Shown: positions 8,014 to 16,799, counted from the stretch's first letter. The stretch: 64,000 nt of DNA from an uncultured Roseobacter sp. (GCF_947492555.1 NZ_CANLNE010000003.1:1-64000); one strand, 5' to 3'. Made by a program: numbers and translations. The notes: generated by a model from the sequence alone, not told the origin.

Positions 8014-8490
8014 CAAAATCTATTCCGAGAAGTAATCAAGCCACCCGAAGAAAGTGGATCACAGTAAACCGTTGGTGGTGTTGCTCACTTCTCGAGCGAA
8101 GTACACCAAGCTGCCTTTCGAACCCATAGTTCGTGGACGCTTATCTCGCGTCTGACCAAGGTGTTTCGGAATGCAAGGAGGATGGCGCCGTCGTAAAAGG
8201 TTCGGGCCTAGACGATCTCGCCTCGAACTTCGTCAATTCCATTGTAGGCATCTCGGCGCTGCTGCGGGAAAACGCGACACCGGATCATTTGTGTGCTGCG
8301 GGCCGAAGCGCAACAAGCCTGCTTGTTGCTCGCTAGCCCGAAGGAAGCAGCCTAAAAGCCGATACGTCTGGATGCATCCATTAATATTTTGACCTTTGGC
8401 GCTCGCAGCGAATGGCAGCAAAGCGGGCTGCAACCGCGGCATCCGAGAGAGGGGTTGAGAGTCCGCTAAGGGCCGCGCATGACGGGGATC
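8014..8490. other. Gene-poor region with a dispersed repeat
   Basis: No convincing gene is present. Short open frames lack ribosome sites and recognisable sequence. The right end (8401-8478) carries one copy of the dispersed repeat described separately. The area sits between an IS fragment and a truncated monooxygenase frame and looks eroded. Confidence 0.5.
8401..8478 (+). repeat. Dispersed intergenic repeat, copy A
   Basis: Copy A of a roughly 75-85 bp element whose shared blocks are GCAGCGAATG, GCAA-GCGGGCTG, ACCGC-GCATC and, at the right end, GTC-GC-A-GGGCCG. Three other copies in the same orientation occur at 8697-8775, 18760-18835 and 28970-29045, always outside genes. Confidence 0.65.
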
Positions 8491-8491
8491 G

Positions 8492-8680
8492 GTGTCTGCC
8501 ACTATCCGCATACTTCAGGTCGTGACGCGACCCGGCAAAGAAGCGGAGTTTGGACGCTTCTTCCACGAAACGGCAATCCCGTTAACTAGCAAAATCAACC
8601 TTTTTGTACATGTTGTCCAAGTGCAAACATTCGAGCAGCCGCAGCGAGAGGCTGCTTGGTCCGCGAACTCTGAGTTCTAA
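8492..8680 (+). pseudogene. Antibiotic-biosynthesis-monooxygenase-like N-terminal fragment
   Basis: From a GTG at 8492 the first about 34 residues (SATIRILQVVTRPGKEAEFG...) look like the start of a dimeric ferredoxin-like ABM-domain protein, in which the first strand is followed by PGK and a helix. After about position 8593 the similarity ends and the frame stops at 62 aa, well below the usual 95-105. It is flanked on both sides by direct copies of the dispersed repeat, so it is probably a truncated remnant. Confidence 0.4.
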
Positions 8681-8696
8681 CGGCCTTCTTCTTTGC

Positions 8697-8775
8697 AAGC
8701 GCAGCGAATGGCCGCAAGGCGGGCTGTGACAGCAGCATTCCGGACCAAGGTCGAACGGCAGGAATGGGCCGTCGT
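8697..8775 (+). repeat. Dispersed intergenic repeat, copy B
   Basis: Copy B contains GCAGCGAATGGCCGCAAGGC, GGGCTGTGAC, AGCAGCATTC and the terminal block GCAGGAATGGGCCGTCG. It lies about 220 bp downstream of copy A in the same orientation and runs up to the acyltransferase gene; the longer open frame of that gene would begin inside it. Confidence 0.7.
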
Positions 8776-8874
8776 TATCGCCAGCCGGGTACTAAAAACC
8801 TGATGCACATAGGTTTTACTTTTCGGGTAAGTTTGGCAGTCTTGGCTCAGCATGCAGCATCCTCAGGACCAAGA

Positions 8875-9519
8875 ATGACCGCCAACTCAGTTTTTGCCAA
8901 CGTATCGGCCAATGTGATTGCGCTATTTGCGCGGCTTGTGACCGCCGTTCGGGCAATTTGGGATGGCGTTGAGCCTGTCCCATCCAAACGTGTCTACTTC
9001 GCAAATCACACCAGTAACGGTGATTTCGTTTTGATCTGGGCGGTCTTGCCGCCGAGCATCCGTCGGCGGACCCGGCCAGTGGCGGGAAGCGACTATTGGC
9101 TGACATCAAAACTAAAGACCTTTATTGGTCGCGATGTGTTCAATGCGGTTTTGATAGATCGTAACCCAGAGTCGCGTGAAGACGACCCGATTGCCCAAAT
9201 GGCTGAAGCGCTGGACGGTGGAAGCTCGTTGATCCTTTTCCCGGAAGGCACACGAAACACGGGGGATGACCCACTTTTGCCCTTCAAGACAGGCCTATAT
9301 CATCTGGCATCGCAAAGGCCCGATGTGGACTTGGTTCCGGTGTGGATTGAAAATCTCAATCAGGTCATGCCCAAAGGCGAAATCCTCCCGATCCCGTTGA
9401 TCTGTACCGTGCGCTTTGGCGAAGCCTTGCGTCTGGAGGCAGGCGAAATCAAAGACGCATTTCTAGAGCGAAGTCATGCGGCCCTTCTTGCTCTGAAAGA
9501 TTGCGGAGACGCCGCATGA
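8875..9519 (+). CDS. 1-acyl-glycerol-3-phosphate acyltransferase-like (PlsC family)
   Basis: A 214-aa acyltransferase with the two diagnostic blocks: NHTSNGD (NHx4D catalytic His and Asp) and FPEGTR (phosphate binding). It probably acylates a lysophospholipid at the inner membrane. ATG 8875 is chosen because CAGGA lies 7 nt upstream and the extra 37 residues of the longer frame fall in a dispersed repeat. The stop overlaps the next gene (cdsA-like) by ATGA, and the operon continues with a membrane protein and a CDP-alcohol phosphatidyltransferase. Confidence 0.86.
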   Translation: MTANSVFANVSANVIALFARLVTAVRAIWDGVEPVPSKRVYFANHTSNGDFVLIWAVLPPSIRRRTRPVAGSDYWLTSKLKTFIGRDVFNAVLIDRNPESREDDPIAQMAEALDGGSSLILFPEGTRNTGDDPLLPFKTGLYHLASQRPDVDLVPVWIENLNQVMPKGEILPIPLICTVRFGEALRLEAGEIKDAFLERSHAALLALKDCGDAA

Positions 9520-10463
9520 GCGCGCCTTTCGAATTCATTTTGCTTTTGGGCGGCGTGTTTTGTGTGCTGATCCTTGCATCATTTGTTGCGTCGATTTTGA
9601 AAAAGCGCGTGAGCCCGGACGACACGGACCCCGTCATCGAAAACCTTGCTGCACGCATCAACGCCTGGTGGGCGATGGTTGCGCTATTGGCCATCGCAAT
9701 GCTCTTTGGGCGGGCGGGAGCCGTGATCCTGTTTGGGCTACTGTCCTTTGCTGCGATGCGCGAGTTCCTGACGCTGACTGCAAAGTCCCGCGCCGATCAC
9801 TATGCCTTGGCCGCTGCCTTTTTTGTTGTGCTGCCTGTTCAATACTACCTGGTCTGGATCGACTGGTACGGTCTCTATTCGATCTTCATACCCGTCTACG
9901 CTTTTTTGCTCCTACCGATCATTTCTGCGCTCCGAGGGGAAACAGAGAACTTCTTGACCCGCGTCTCAGAAACGCAATGGGGCCTGATGATCTGCGTCTT
10001 TGCGGCCAGTCACGTTCCGGCTCTGCTCACTCTGCAAATCCCCGGGTATGAGGGCAAGTCGATCTTGCTGATCGCGTTCCTGGTTGTGGTTGTCCAGGGA
10101 TCGGATGTTCTGCAGTACGTCTTCGGCAAGCTTTTTGGGCGTCACAAGATCGCGCCAGTGTTGTCGCCGTCGAAAACCTGGGAAGGGTTTCTGGGCGGTG
10201 TCTTGTCTGCCAGCATTCTTGGCGCGTTTCTTTGGTGGATGACGCCCTTTGCTTTCTGGCAGGCCTTCCTTGTGTCCTTGTTAATTGCAGTCATGGGTTT
10301 CTTTGGCGGTTTGGTGATGTCGGCCATCAAGCGCGACAAGGGTGTCAAGGATTGGGGGCACCTCATTGCCGGGCACGGCGGCTTTGTTGACCGGCTCGAC
10401 TCGGTTGTGTTCTCGGCCCCGATTTTCTTTCACGTCTTGCGCTACTTCTGGTCGACCGTATGA
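9516..10463 (+). CDS. Phosphatidate cytidylyltransferase (CdsA family)
   Basis: A 315-aa polytopic membrane enzyme that makes CDP-diacylglycerol from phosphatidate and CTP. The C-terminal CdsA signature is clear: SAIKRDKGVKDWG followed by GHGGFVDRLDS. About eight hydrophobic segments precede it and SPSKTWEGFLGG is the conserved mid-protein block. ATG 9516 gives a 4-nt overlap with the acyltransferase. This is likely a second cdsA, as the housekeeping copy usually sits with frr and dxr. Confidence 0.9.
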   Translation: MSAPFEFILLLGGVFCVLILASFVASILKKRVSPDDTDPVIENLAARINAWWAMVALLAIAMLFGRAGAVILFGLLSFAAMREFLTLTAKSRADHYALAAAFFVVLPVQYYLVWIDWYGLYSIFIPVYAFLLLPIISALRGETENFLTRVSETQWGLMICVFAASHVPALLTLQIPGYEGKSILLIAFLVVVVQGSDVLQYVFGKLFGRHKIAPVLSPSKTWEGFLGGVLSASILGAFLWWMTPFAFWQAFLVSLLIAVMGFFGGLVMSAIKRDKGVKDWGHLIAGHGGFVDRLDSVVFSAPIFFHVLRYFWSTV

Positions 10464-10828
10464 GCCTCTTGCAAAGCAAAGCCGTTCACGGGCTCGGAGG
10501 TTTTATGCTGATGGGAGGATGGGCCTTTTTTGCCAATCGCGCACATGAGATGCCAGCTCCGCTTGTTGCCGGTATTGTCCAGGGGCTGTTAACCGCCTCG
10601 ATCACGCTTTTTCTGAAGCGAACGATTGAGAGCATCTTCCATCGCACAGCAGGATGGCTGCGTATAGTGTTGCCGCCACTCGCGGCTTTTCTGATCTCCC
10701 TTGTTTTACTGACATTGATCCACAGGCTTGCCGGAACGCCCGCACTGCTTGCCACGATCTCGGTTCCTCTCACCGTTTCGACGCTTTACGCGTTCCTCTA
10801 CACAATTACACTGAGCCGCCATGCCTGA
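10460..10828 (+). CDS. Small integral membrane protein in the phospholipid operon
   Basis: A 122-aa protein with about four hydrophobic stretches (residues 10-25, 34-50, 65-85, 95-115) and the basic segment KRTIESIFHR between them. It overlaps the cdsA-like gene by ATGA and the phosphatidyltransferase by 8 nt, so it is co-translated with both. No family recognised; a role as an accessory subunit or lipid transporter is only inferred from context. Confidence 0.72.
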   Translation: MSLLQSKAVHGLGGFMLMGGWAFFANRAHEMPAPLVAGIVQGLLTASITLFLKRTIESIFHRTAGWLRIVLPPLAAFLISLVLLTLIHRLAGTPALLATISVPLTVSTLYAFLYTITLSRHA

Positions 10829-11465
10829 ACGTCGCCCTATCGCCAGCCGAAATTCGAAACTCGCCGCACGCGTTGCCAAAGCACTGGCTGAGCGCGGCAT
10901 CTCGCCCAATCTTATCTCCCAGTTCTCCATGGTTTTTGCGGCGCTGGCAGGGATGGCATTCTGGCTGTCGGGCACGACCAGCGGTTTCTTGTACGTGGCG
11001 TGCCTTGTCGGCGCGGCAATTGGATGCCAGTTCCGGCTGCTATGCAATCTCTTCGACGGGATGGTTGCGGTTGAGGGCGGAAGAGGTGCGCCTGACGGCC
11101 CGTTCTGGAACGAGGCGCCAGACCGAGGGGCAGACGCCCTCATCCTGGTGGGGCTTGGGTTGGGAACGGGACATCCTGGCCTGGGATGGGCAGCCGCCGC
11201 TTCTGCGATTGGAACCGCTTACGTTCGCGAACTTGGCAGCGCTCAGGGATTGGATGCAGATTTTCGCGGCCCAATGGCTAAGCCACAGCGCATGGCAGTC
11301 GCGACCGGGGCCGCGATACTTGCCATTTTTGTTCCGGAGATACTGGGGTGGTCCGTACTGCACCTTGCCCTGTGGATCATTGTTTTGGGCTCGGTGGTAA
11401 CGATGCTTCGCCGCAGCCGGGGCATGATCACGTCACTCAAGTCCGCTTCGAAAGGCGATGAGTAA
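10821..11465 (+). CDS. CDP-alcohol phosphatidyltransferase family protein
   Basis: A 214-aa membrane enzyme that would transfer a phosphatidyl group from CDP-diacylglycerol to an alcohol. The catalytic region reads NLFDGMVAVEGG followed by NEAPDRGAD: the second and third/fourth Asp positions of the DG-AR-G-D-D signature are kept, the first Asp is Asn and the Arg is Val. I recall a subgroup with an LLDGMVA...NEVPDR pattern, so this may be family-normal rather than decay. The alcohol acceptor is unknown. Last gene of the four-gene operon. Confidence 0.82.
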   Translation: MPERRPIASRNSKLAARVAKALAERGISPNLISQFSMVFAALAGMAFWLSGTTSGFLYVACLVGAAIGCQFRLLCNLFDGMVAVEGGRGAPDGPFWNEAPDRGADALILVGLGLGTGHPGLGWAAAASAIGTAYVRELGSAQGLDADFRGPMAKPQRMAVATGAAILAIFVPEILGWSVLHLALWIIVLGSVVTMLRRSRGMITSLKSASKGDE

Positions 11466-11890
11466 TTGCTGGAAGGTTCGCGCGCAGCGATTTCGGGCTT
11501 TGTTGACTCGAAACGAACCGATCCGCCGGACCTCGCGACAATAAGTGTGAATTCGTAAATACAGCGAAGACCGGCTTCAACTGGCTAGGCTGCCGCAGGC
11601 GCTTGGCTGATTGCGCGGCAACTTTGGACCCATTTTGTAAGCTCACCTACACTAAAATATTGCCGACGATCTGCTCGCGTATTCGCTCTTGTGATTCCGT
11701 TCTTCGTTTTTCCCATGACCCAGTGTCCTTACTTCTGGATCTCCGGCAAACAAGGGGCGGTTCGCCGCGGTGCAACTTTCGCATTGTAGCCGTCCATGCA
11801 CTGTTCGGCGTTCAGGACTGTAGATATGGGCGGACCGGGGATAAGTCGGCGAGGAGCAGTTCTCCGCGCCGACACTTCCGAAGATGGCGT
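11466..11890. other. Gene-free region of about 425 bp
   Basis: Between the end of the phospholipid operon and the convergent rhodanese gene no supported gene, hairpin with T run or known RNA is visible. Open frames here are shadows or lack start signals. The sequence may include remnants of decayed genes. Confidence 0.45.
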
Positions 11891-12793
11891 TCAGCCTGTG
11901 GCGATCGGCAAGTCATCCGCCGATCCCCATTCCGCCCAGGAGCGGTGGTAAACCCGCACGCGCGGCACGTCGAGCAGGCGCAACGCGACGTAGCTGTGGG
12001 ACGATGCAAGCCCGTTCTGGCAATGCATGATCACGTCGCTTTTTTGCGTAATACCATGGCGCTCGAAATGTGCGGCCAGTTCGCCTTCCGACCGAAAGCG
12101 GCCGCCCTCGTCGAGATTCTGGGACCACGGCACGTTGATCGCCCAGGGAATATGGCCCGCCGCGAAAAGTTTGGGAGGGCGGACATCGATCAGCACGGCG
12201 TCGGGCTGGCCCTTGTGGGCAAGCACATCCTGCGCGCTGGCATACCGGCGGGGCGTCACCGTGGCCTCGAAGCGGGCAGGTTTGACGCGTCCAAGATCGC
12301 GCGTGACCGTCCCGCCCGCCTCCAGCCAGCCTGACCACCCGCCGTTCAGAACCGAGACGTTTCGATGGCCAAAGTATTCCAGAAGCCAGAGCATCCGCGC
12401 GGCGTGGAATCCGCCGCGATCATCGTAGAAGACCACACGCTCGCCTTGGGCGATGCCCAACCGGCCAAGCATCGCCTCGATGTCTGCCACGGGGCGCAGC
12501 GCGCCCGCAACCGCACCATGTTCGGCAGCGACGGCGTCAGGCGGCAGATGCCGCGCCCCGGGGATGTGCCCGGCGGCAAACTCCGCTTCAGGACGCAGGT
12601 CGATCAGGGTGCTCTGGCGCAAGACAGCGCCCATTGCCTTGATCGTCATGTCCGACAACAAGCTTTGCGGCTCTTTCAGGAGCTGCGGATTCTGATATTC
12701 GTCCGACAATGCAAAGCTGATACTCGGTATGCAGGTCGCCGCAACGCCGAGTGCAAGCGTCAGAATGGAACGGCGTGAGAGGGTCGTGTTCAT
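11891..12793 (-). CDS. Exported tandem-rhodanese sulfurtransferase
   Basis: A 300-aa protein with a twin-arginine-like signal (LSRRSILTLALG then a hydrophobic stretch ending ISFA) and two rhodanese domains. The first has DLRPEAEFAAGHIPGARHLP, the second DVRPPKLFAAGHIPWAINVP and the active-site loop CQNGLASS with the catalytic Cys. It is a periplasmic thiosulfate or 3-mercaptopyruvate sulfurtransferase type. ATG 12793 is preferred over the upstream GTG because AAAGGA lies about 7 nt upstream. It follows the peroxiredoxin gene by 17 nt and is probably co-transcribed with it. Confidence 0.88.
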   Translation of the reverse strand: MNTTLSRRSILTLALGVAATCIPSISFALSDEYQNPQLLKEPQSLLSDMTIKAMGAVLRQSTLIDLRPEAEFAAGHIPGARHLPPDAVAAEHGAVAGALRPVADIEAMLGRLGIAQGERVVFYDDRGGFHAARMLWLLEYFGHRNVSVLNGGWSGWLEAGGTVTRDLGRVKPARFEATVTPRRYASAQDVLAHKGQPDAVLIDVRPPKLFAAGHIPWAINVPWSQNLDEGGRFRSEGELAAHFERHGITQKSDVIMHCQNGLASSHSYVALRLLDVPRVRVYHRSWAEWGSADDLPIATG

Positions 12794-12810
12794 TTGATTT
12801 TTCCTTTCGT

Positions 12811-13467
12811 TCACGCTGGCATCTCAACGAGCCGCAGGTAGGGAACCGGCGCGTCCCAGCCGTCCGGAAAACGTTTGCGCGCGTCTTCATCTGAGACGGA
12901 AGAAGCGATCACCACCTCTTCGCCGTATTTCCAGTTCGCCGGTGTCGCAAGTTGCTGGCGCGCTGTCAGCTGCAGGCTGTCGATCGCGCGCAGGACCTCG
13001 TTAAAATCGCGCCCCGTCGTCATCGGATAGGACAGCGTGAGCTTGATCTTCTTGTCCGGCCCGATGACGAAGAGCGTCCGCGCCGTTGCGTTGTCCATGG
13101 CGGTGCGCGCTTCGGTGTCATCCGCATCTGCGGGCAACATGTCATAGAGTTTGGCCACTCGCAGGTCGACATCGCCGATCAGCGGATAGTTTGGGGCGTG
13201 TCCCGTGGCGGTGCGGATATCCTCCAACCAGCGGTTATGATCTTCGACCTTGTCGAGGGATAACCCGATGATCTTCACCCCCCGACGCTCGAACTCGGGC
13301 TTCATCCGCGCCATCACACCCATTTCCGTCGTGCAGACCGGGGTGAAATCCTTGGGATGCGAGAAGAGAACGCACCAGGCGTCCCCGATCCAGTTGTGAA
13401 ACCAGATCATACCGTGCGTGCTGTGCGCCTTGAAATCGGGCGCGGTGCTGTTGATGGCTAATGGCAT
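12811..13467 (-). CDS. 1-Cys peroxiredoxin (Prx6/AhpC-TSA family)
   Basis: A 218-aa thiol peroxidase with the peroxidatic cysteine C45 in HPKDFTPVCTTEMG and the long C-terminal dimerisation region (LTLSYPMTTGRDFNEVLRAIDSLQ) typical of the Prx6 subgroup. It reduces hydroperoxides in the cytoplasm. The rhodanese gene lies directly downstream; the pair suggests protection against peroxides and reactive sulfur. Confidence 0.9.
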   Translation of the reverse strand: MPLAINSTAPDFKAHSTHGMIWFHNWIGDAWCVLFSHPKDFTPVCTTEMGVMARMKPEFERRGVKIIGLSLDKVEDHNRWLEDIRTATGHAPNYPLIGDVDLRVAKLYDMLPADADDTEARTAMDNATARTLFVIGPDKKIKLTLSYPMTTGRDFNEVLRAIDSLQLTARQQLATPANWKYGEEVVIASSVSDEDARKRFPDGWDAPVPYLRLVEMPA

Positions 13468-13594
13468 CTCAAATCCTTTTGTTGAATGCTACTTGGCACA
13501 CCGCCGACCTTGGCAAGGGGCGGTGTATGAAGCAGTTTACAAAGCGTCAGCCGGGCGATCCTGAACGTCTTGTGAAACAGTTCTGAAAACCGCG

Positions 13595-14791
13595 TCAGGC
13601 GGACAGCAGCTCGCTGTGAAGACGCCTGAAACGCGCATCCGTCCGGGCTGCGCGGAAGCCTTCGTCGGCGGTGATGCTGAAATAGCCGCGCCAGCCGTGC
13701 GATGATAGGAAGGTAATCCGCTCCAGTGCTGCAGTGACATCACCGATACGGGCGAATCCGACCGCGCGGTAATATTCCAGCGGGCTATTGTGATGCGGCA
13801 CCGCCTCAAGCGCGGCGCGTGCTGCATGTGCATCACCAAGCTGTGCCAGAAGCGGACCGAGTGCATAAAGCGCGCGCAGCGCGTTGGGGTCGATCTCCAG
13901 CTCGGTACGCACCGTGCGCAACGCACGCTCCGCATGAACGCGGGCACGGTCAGGTTCATCCCGTTCCAGATAGCGGGCGGCCAGCTGGTCACCGCGGAAC
14001 CCGGTAGCTGCCAGCTCGGCCGCGCGGAGCGCCAATGCCGCTGCGCTCCGCCGGTCACCGGCAGCCATCACCCGCATGGCGGCCTCCAGATGCAATCCGG
14101 CATCGCCTCGCGCCAGCGACAGCGCCCTGGCGATCGCGCGAAGACCGGCGTCTTTCATGCCGGCCTCGATGCGCGCAGCTCCATCCGCAAGCAACGTCTC
14201 GGCATTGTCCGGGTTCACTGTGACGGCTTTTTCCGCTTCAGTTAGCGCCGCGTCCAACAAAGTGGACCCCTCGGACCAATAGATATGCTGTTTGAGCAAC
14301 GCTGTTGCGTAAAATGCTCTGATCTCAGCATCCTCCGGGGCCCGCGCGACGGCCTGCGCTGCCAGCGCGGCGAAGGTACGCAGCGCGCCTTCATCGCCGC
14401 GCACGAGACAAGAGCGCGCTTCAAGAAACAGCGCGTAGGCATCGATCGGAAGAGAACCGTCCGGGCCATGGCTCGGCCCCGCTCCATTGGCAAGATCGCG
14501 CAAGATCGGCACGGTGAGCCGGTATCCGCCACGCGGGATCGTGGCGATCAGATCCTTACTTGCCAGCTTGCGCCGCAGTTCCGCCACCACCTGCGACAGG
14601 CTTTCATCGCTGACCGTGACATCGGGCCAGACCCGGTCCAAGAGCGTTTCGCGCGGGATCGTATCTCCGGGTGCCTCGGCAACGACCTGCAGGAACCGTA
14701 TCGCGCGCGGCGAGAGCCGCACGCTCTGATCGCGGCGCTCCGCGCTCCGGGCGGGCACATCGATACGCCATCCATCCACGATCAAAATCAT
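13595..14791 (-). CDS. Winged-helix (CadC/OmpR-type) regulator with TPR-like C-terminus
   Basis: A 398-aa protein with an N-terminal OmpR/PhoB-type winged helix (about residues 20-100: LSPRAIRFLQVVAEAPG, ETLLDRVWPDVTVSDESLSQ, ATIPRGGYRLTVPI) and no receiver domain. The rest is alanine-rich helical repeat resembling TPR units (for example residues 180-310). No clear membrane segment separates the halves, so it is probably a cytosolic relative of CadC-like regulators. Its targets are unknown; the nearest genes are the peroxiredoxin-rhodanese pair downstream on the same strand. Confidence 0.78.
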   Translation of the reverse strand: MILIVDGWRIDVPARSAERRDQSVRLSPRAIRFLQVVAEAPGDTIPRETLLDRVWPDVTVSDESLSQVVAELRRKLASKDLIATIPRGGYRLTVPILRDLANGAGPSHGPDGSLPIDAYALFLEARSCLVRGDEGALRTFAALAAQAVARAPEDAEIRAFYATALLKQHIYWSEGSTLLDAALTEAEKAVTVNPDNAETLLADGAARIEAGMKDAGLRAIARALSLARGDAGLHLEAAMRVMAAGDRRSAAALALRAAELAATGFRGDQLAARYLERDEPDRARVHAERALRTVRTELEIDPNALRALYALGPLLAQLGDAHAARAALEAVPHHNSPLEYYRAVGFARIGDVTAALERITFLSSHGWRGYFSITADEGFRAARTDARFRRLHSELLSA

Positions 14792-15069
14792 ATTACGCGA
14801 CCTGAAACTCGTAATCTACGTGCGACATTACTACGCAACCTGCATATCGCTGGCAAAGATCCACACCGGAGTGCACGGAAAAGTGAGAGCGGAAAATGCC
14901 CTCGACCGCGCGGCCGATGGCCAGCTCTTATCACAGGTTCAATCGAAAAAGCAGCTTCCAGAATAATTGTCCGTGAAGCTTGGCGGTGTCCATGTGCCGT
15001 TATGCATGTCCGTGTCCACTTGTGATCAACCACAGTACATCAGACCGGGCGCATAATCGGTCCGTGCGA

Positions 15070-15772
15070 TCACGCCTCCAAAGGCTGTCCGGTGGCCCCG
15101 CCTGACGGTTCGCCGGTCCCGGCAGCGATCTTCCGGGCGAGGTGGCTCTTGCGCCGGGACAAGAATGCCATGAGCCGTTCCGGGTAGTCGGCACCAACAG
15201 CCGCGGCCACGGAGGGACGCACCGCCAGAGCCGCTCGCCACGCCGCGAGCTTCGGGCGCCCCGCGAGGATGCCGAACTCACCGATTTCATCGAACGTGTC
15301 AAAATACCGGAAGACCGGCCCGAGTACGGCATCGACGAGGCTGAAGGTCTCGTCCGCAAAGTAAGGTCCCTGCCGGAGTTCGCCCTCCAGCCGGTCGGCT
15401 TTGGCAGAGAGCGACGCAGTCTTTGCATCAAACGCCGCCGCATCGGGCGCGTTGTAGAATCCCGCGATGTCGTTCAGCATTGCTGATCCGAATTCTATCC
15501 ACGCCCGGTGCTGTGCGCGCTCAAGCGGGATGCAGCGGATGTGGCTGCGTCTCTTCGAGATATTCGAGTATCGGCACTGATTCGAAGATCGGCTGACCGA
15601 CTGAGATCAGCACCGGGGTCTTGCCCAGGGGCGAGATCTGCAGGAACCAGTCCGGCTTGTTCGCAAGGTCAATATCGGTGCGGTCGAAGAGAGCGCCTTT
15701 TTCGGTCAGTGAAATGACGGCCCGCTGGACGTAGGGGCAGAGCGCATGGCTCATCAGTTGAAGGTTGCTCAT
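15070..15772 (-). pseudogene. Glutathione S-transferase, frameshifted
   Basis: The thioredoxin-like N-terminal half starts at ATG 15772 (LMSHALCPYVQRAVISLTEKG, then LGKTPVL) and stops after PLHPA at 15521-15523. The C-terminal helical half continues in another frame as ERAQHRAWIEFGSAMLNDI and runs to 15070. The usual linker is ADPLER, so about 8 nt appear missing near 15525. The start overlaps the DoxX stop by ATGA, so the gene was once coupled to doxX. As read, no full-length GST would be made. Confidence 0.72.
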
Positions 15773-16206
15773 ATGAACCGGCCTCCGACCCGCGGCATAC
15801 GCACACTCTTCGCTAACCCGCTGAGGGCATAGGCCCCGTCTCCGAGCAGCGCCTGAACCAGAGCCAGGAGCGATAGATACGCCGGATACTCCCAACCACC
15901 ATCAGGATAACCAAACATCCAACCATTGCCCGAATTGGCCCAGGTCGCGCCGACAAGGATTGGCAAACTTGCGAGTGCAGCCCATCTGGTCTGCACACCA
16001 AGGACCAGCAGGACCCCCACCAAAGCTTCGACGGCGAAGACGACGTAGGCCAGGATGCCGGGCAGGCCGATGCCGACGAAGAATTGTGCGGTGCCGGGCA
16101 AGGTGAAGATGAAGAGCTTGAGGATGACACAGTGGGCGAGAAACATCACGCCAAGGGCAATCCTCAGAAGAAACGTTGCGAATTCCGTACTTGATGGTCG
16201 TGTCAT
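15769..16206 (-). CDS. DoxX family membrane protein
   Basis: A 145-aa membrane protein with four hydrophobic helices and the DoxX pattern (LLRIALGVMFLAH, GIGLPGILAYVVFAVEALVGVLLVLGV, ending with a Trp-rich GNGWMFGYPDGGWEYP). DoxX-like proteins act near quinone or thiol redox systems. ATG 16206 is preferred over the longer frame because GGAGG lies 7 nt upstream. It follows a marR-like gene and is coupled to a broken GST; repeated palindromes upstream suggest MarR control. Confidence 0.85.
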   Translation of the reverse strand: MTRPSSTEFATFLLRIALGVMFLAHCVILKLFIFTLPGTAQFFVGIGLPGILAYVVFAVEALVGVLLVLGVQTRWAALASLPILVGATWANSGNGWMFGYPDGGWEYPAYLSLLALVQALLGDGAYALSGLAKSVRMPRVGGRFI

Positions 16207-16224
16207 ATCGGCGCCTCCAGGAAC

Positions 16225-16271
16225 ATGTAGTTGCATCTATTCACGCATTCTGTGAGTAGATGCAGTTACAT
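16225..16271. promoter_or_regulatory. Double MarR-type operator upstream of doxX
   Basis: Two related 12-mers, ATGTAGTTGCAT (16225-16236) and ATGCAGTTACAT (16260-16271), flank an inverted repeat GCATCTATTCAC / GTGAGTAGATGC (16233-16244 and 16252-16263, one mismatch). They match the palindrome ATGCA-GG-TGCAT found twice elsewhere in this locus. Placement just upstream of the doxX start fits repression by the neighbouring MarR protein. Confidence 0.6.
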
Positions 16272-16307
16272 ATACCTGCCTTGATTCGTGCCGTGGAGTC
16301 AAATTAA

Positions 16308-16319
16308 ATGCAGGTGCAT
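16308..16319. promoter_or_regulatory. MarR-type operator copy between marR and doxX
   Basis: The sequence ATGCAGGTGCAT has perfect 5-nt inverted arms and is identical to the copy in front of the marR-like gene (16800-16811). It lies about 100 bp upstream of doxX. Confidence 0.6.
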
Positions 16320-16350
16320 GTTCCGGGCTGATAGGTCCAGCCCGATGCCT

Positions 16351-16782
16351 CTACGCCAGTTTTCTCAGGAGATCGCGCAGCGCGACGGCGTCTGTCTCGG
16401 ACAACACGCCGCCAATGCGATCGGCCAGAAACCCGGCGTAAACCACCCAGATACGGTCACGCATGGCCTTGCCCTCGGGCGTCAGGAAAACACTTTGCCC
16501 GCGGCGGTCGTCACCAAATGTTTCGCGCTGGATCAAACCGGCCGTGTCCATACGGTCGAGCAGCCGCGACATGCCGTATTGCGGCAGCAAAAGACGTTCC
16601 TGTAACTCGAAGGGCCGGATGCCATCCTTGCCGGCCTTCTCGATTTCGAGGAGAACATCATACCAGGCAAGCGGGGCAAGATCCGCCGCCTTCAGGTCGC
16701 GCTCAATGCTTTCAACGAGAGATTTGCTGACGGACAGCAGCGCGCGCCATGCAGCCTGCGTTTCCTTTGACGGGGTTTTCAC
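16351..16782 (-). CDS. MarR family transcriptional regulator
   Basis: A 143-aa winged-helix repressor with the family layout: LAPLAWYDVLLEIEKAG, recognition segment LLLPQYGMSRLLDRMD, and wing GDDRRGQSVFLTPEG with its conserved Asp and Arg. It probably senses a phenolic or electrophilic compound and controls itself and the doxX-GST pair; identical palindromes sit upstream of both. The stop lies about 145 bp before doxX, leaving room for a second promoter. Confidence 0.88.
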   Translation of the reverse strand: MKTPSKETQAAWRALLSVSKSLVESIERDLKAADLAPLAWYDVLLEIEKAGKDGIRPFELQERLLLPQYGMSRLLDRMDTAGLIQRETFGDDRRGQSVFLTPEGKAMRDRIWVVYAGFLADRIGGVLSETDAVALRDLLRKLA

Positions 16783-16799
16783 AAACGCCTCCCAATATG

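Noticed and set aside
11603-12334. 243-aa plus-strand frame
   Set aside because: Mostly antisense to the rhodanese gene, no recognisable start signal or motif.
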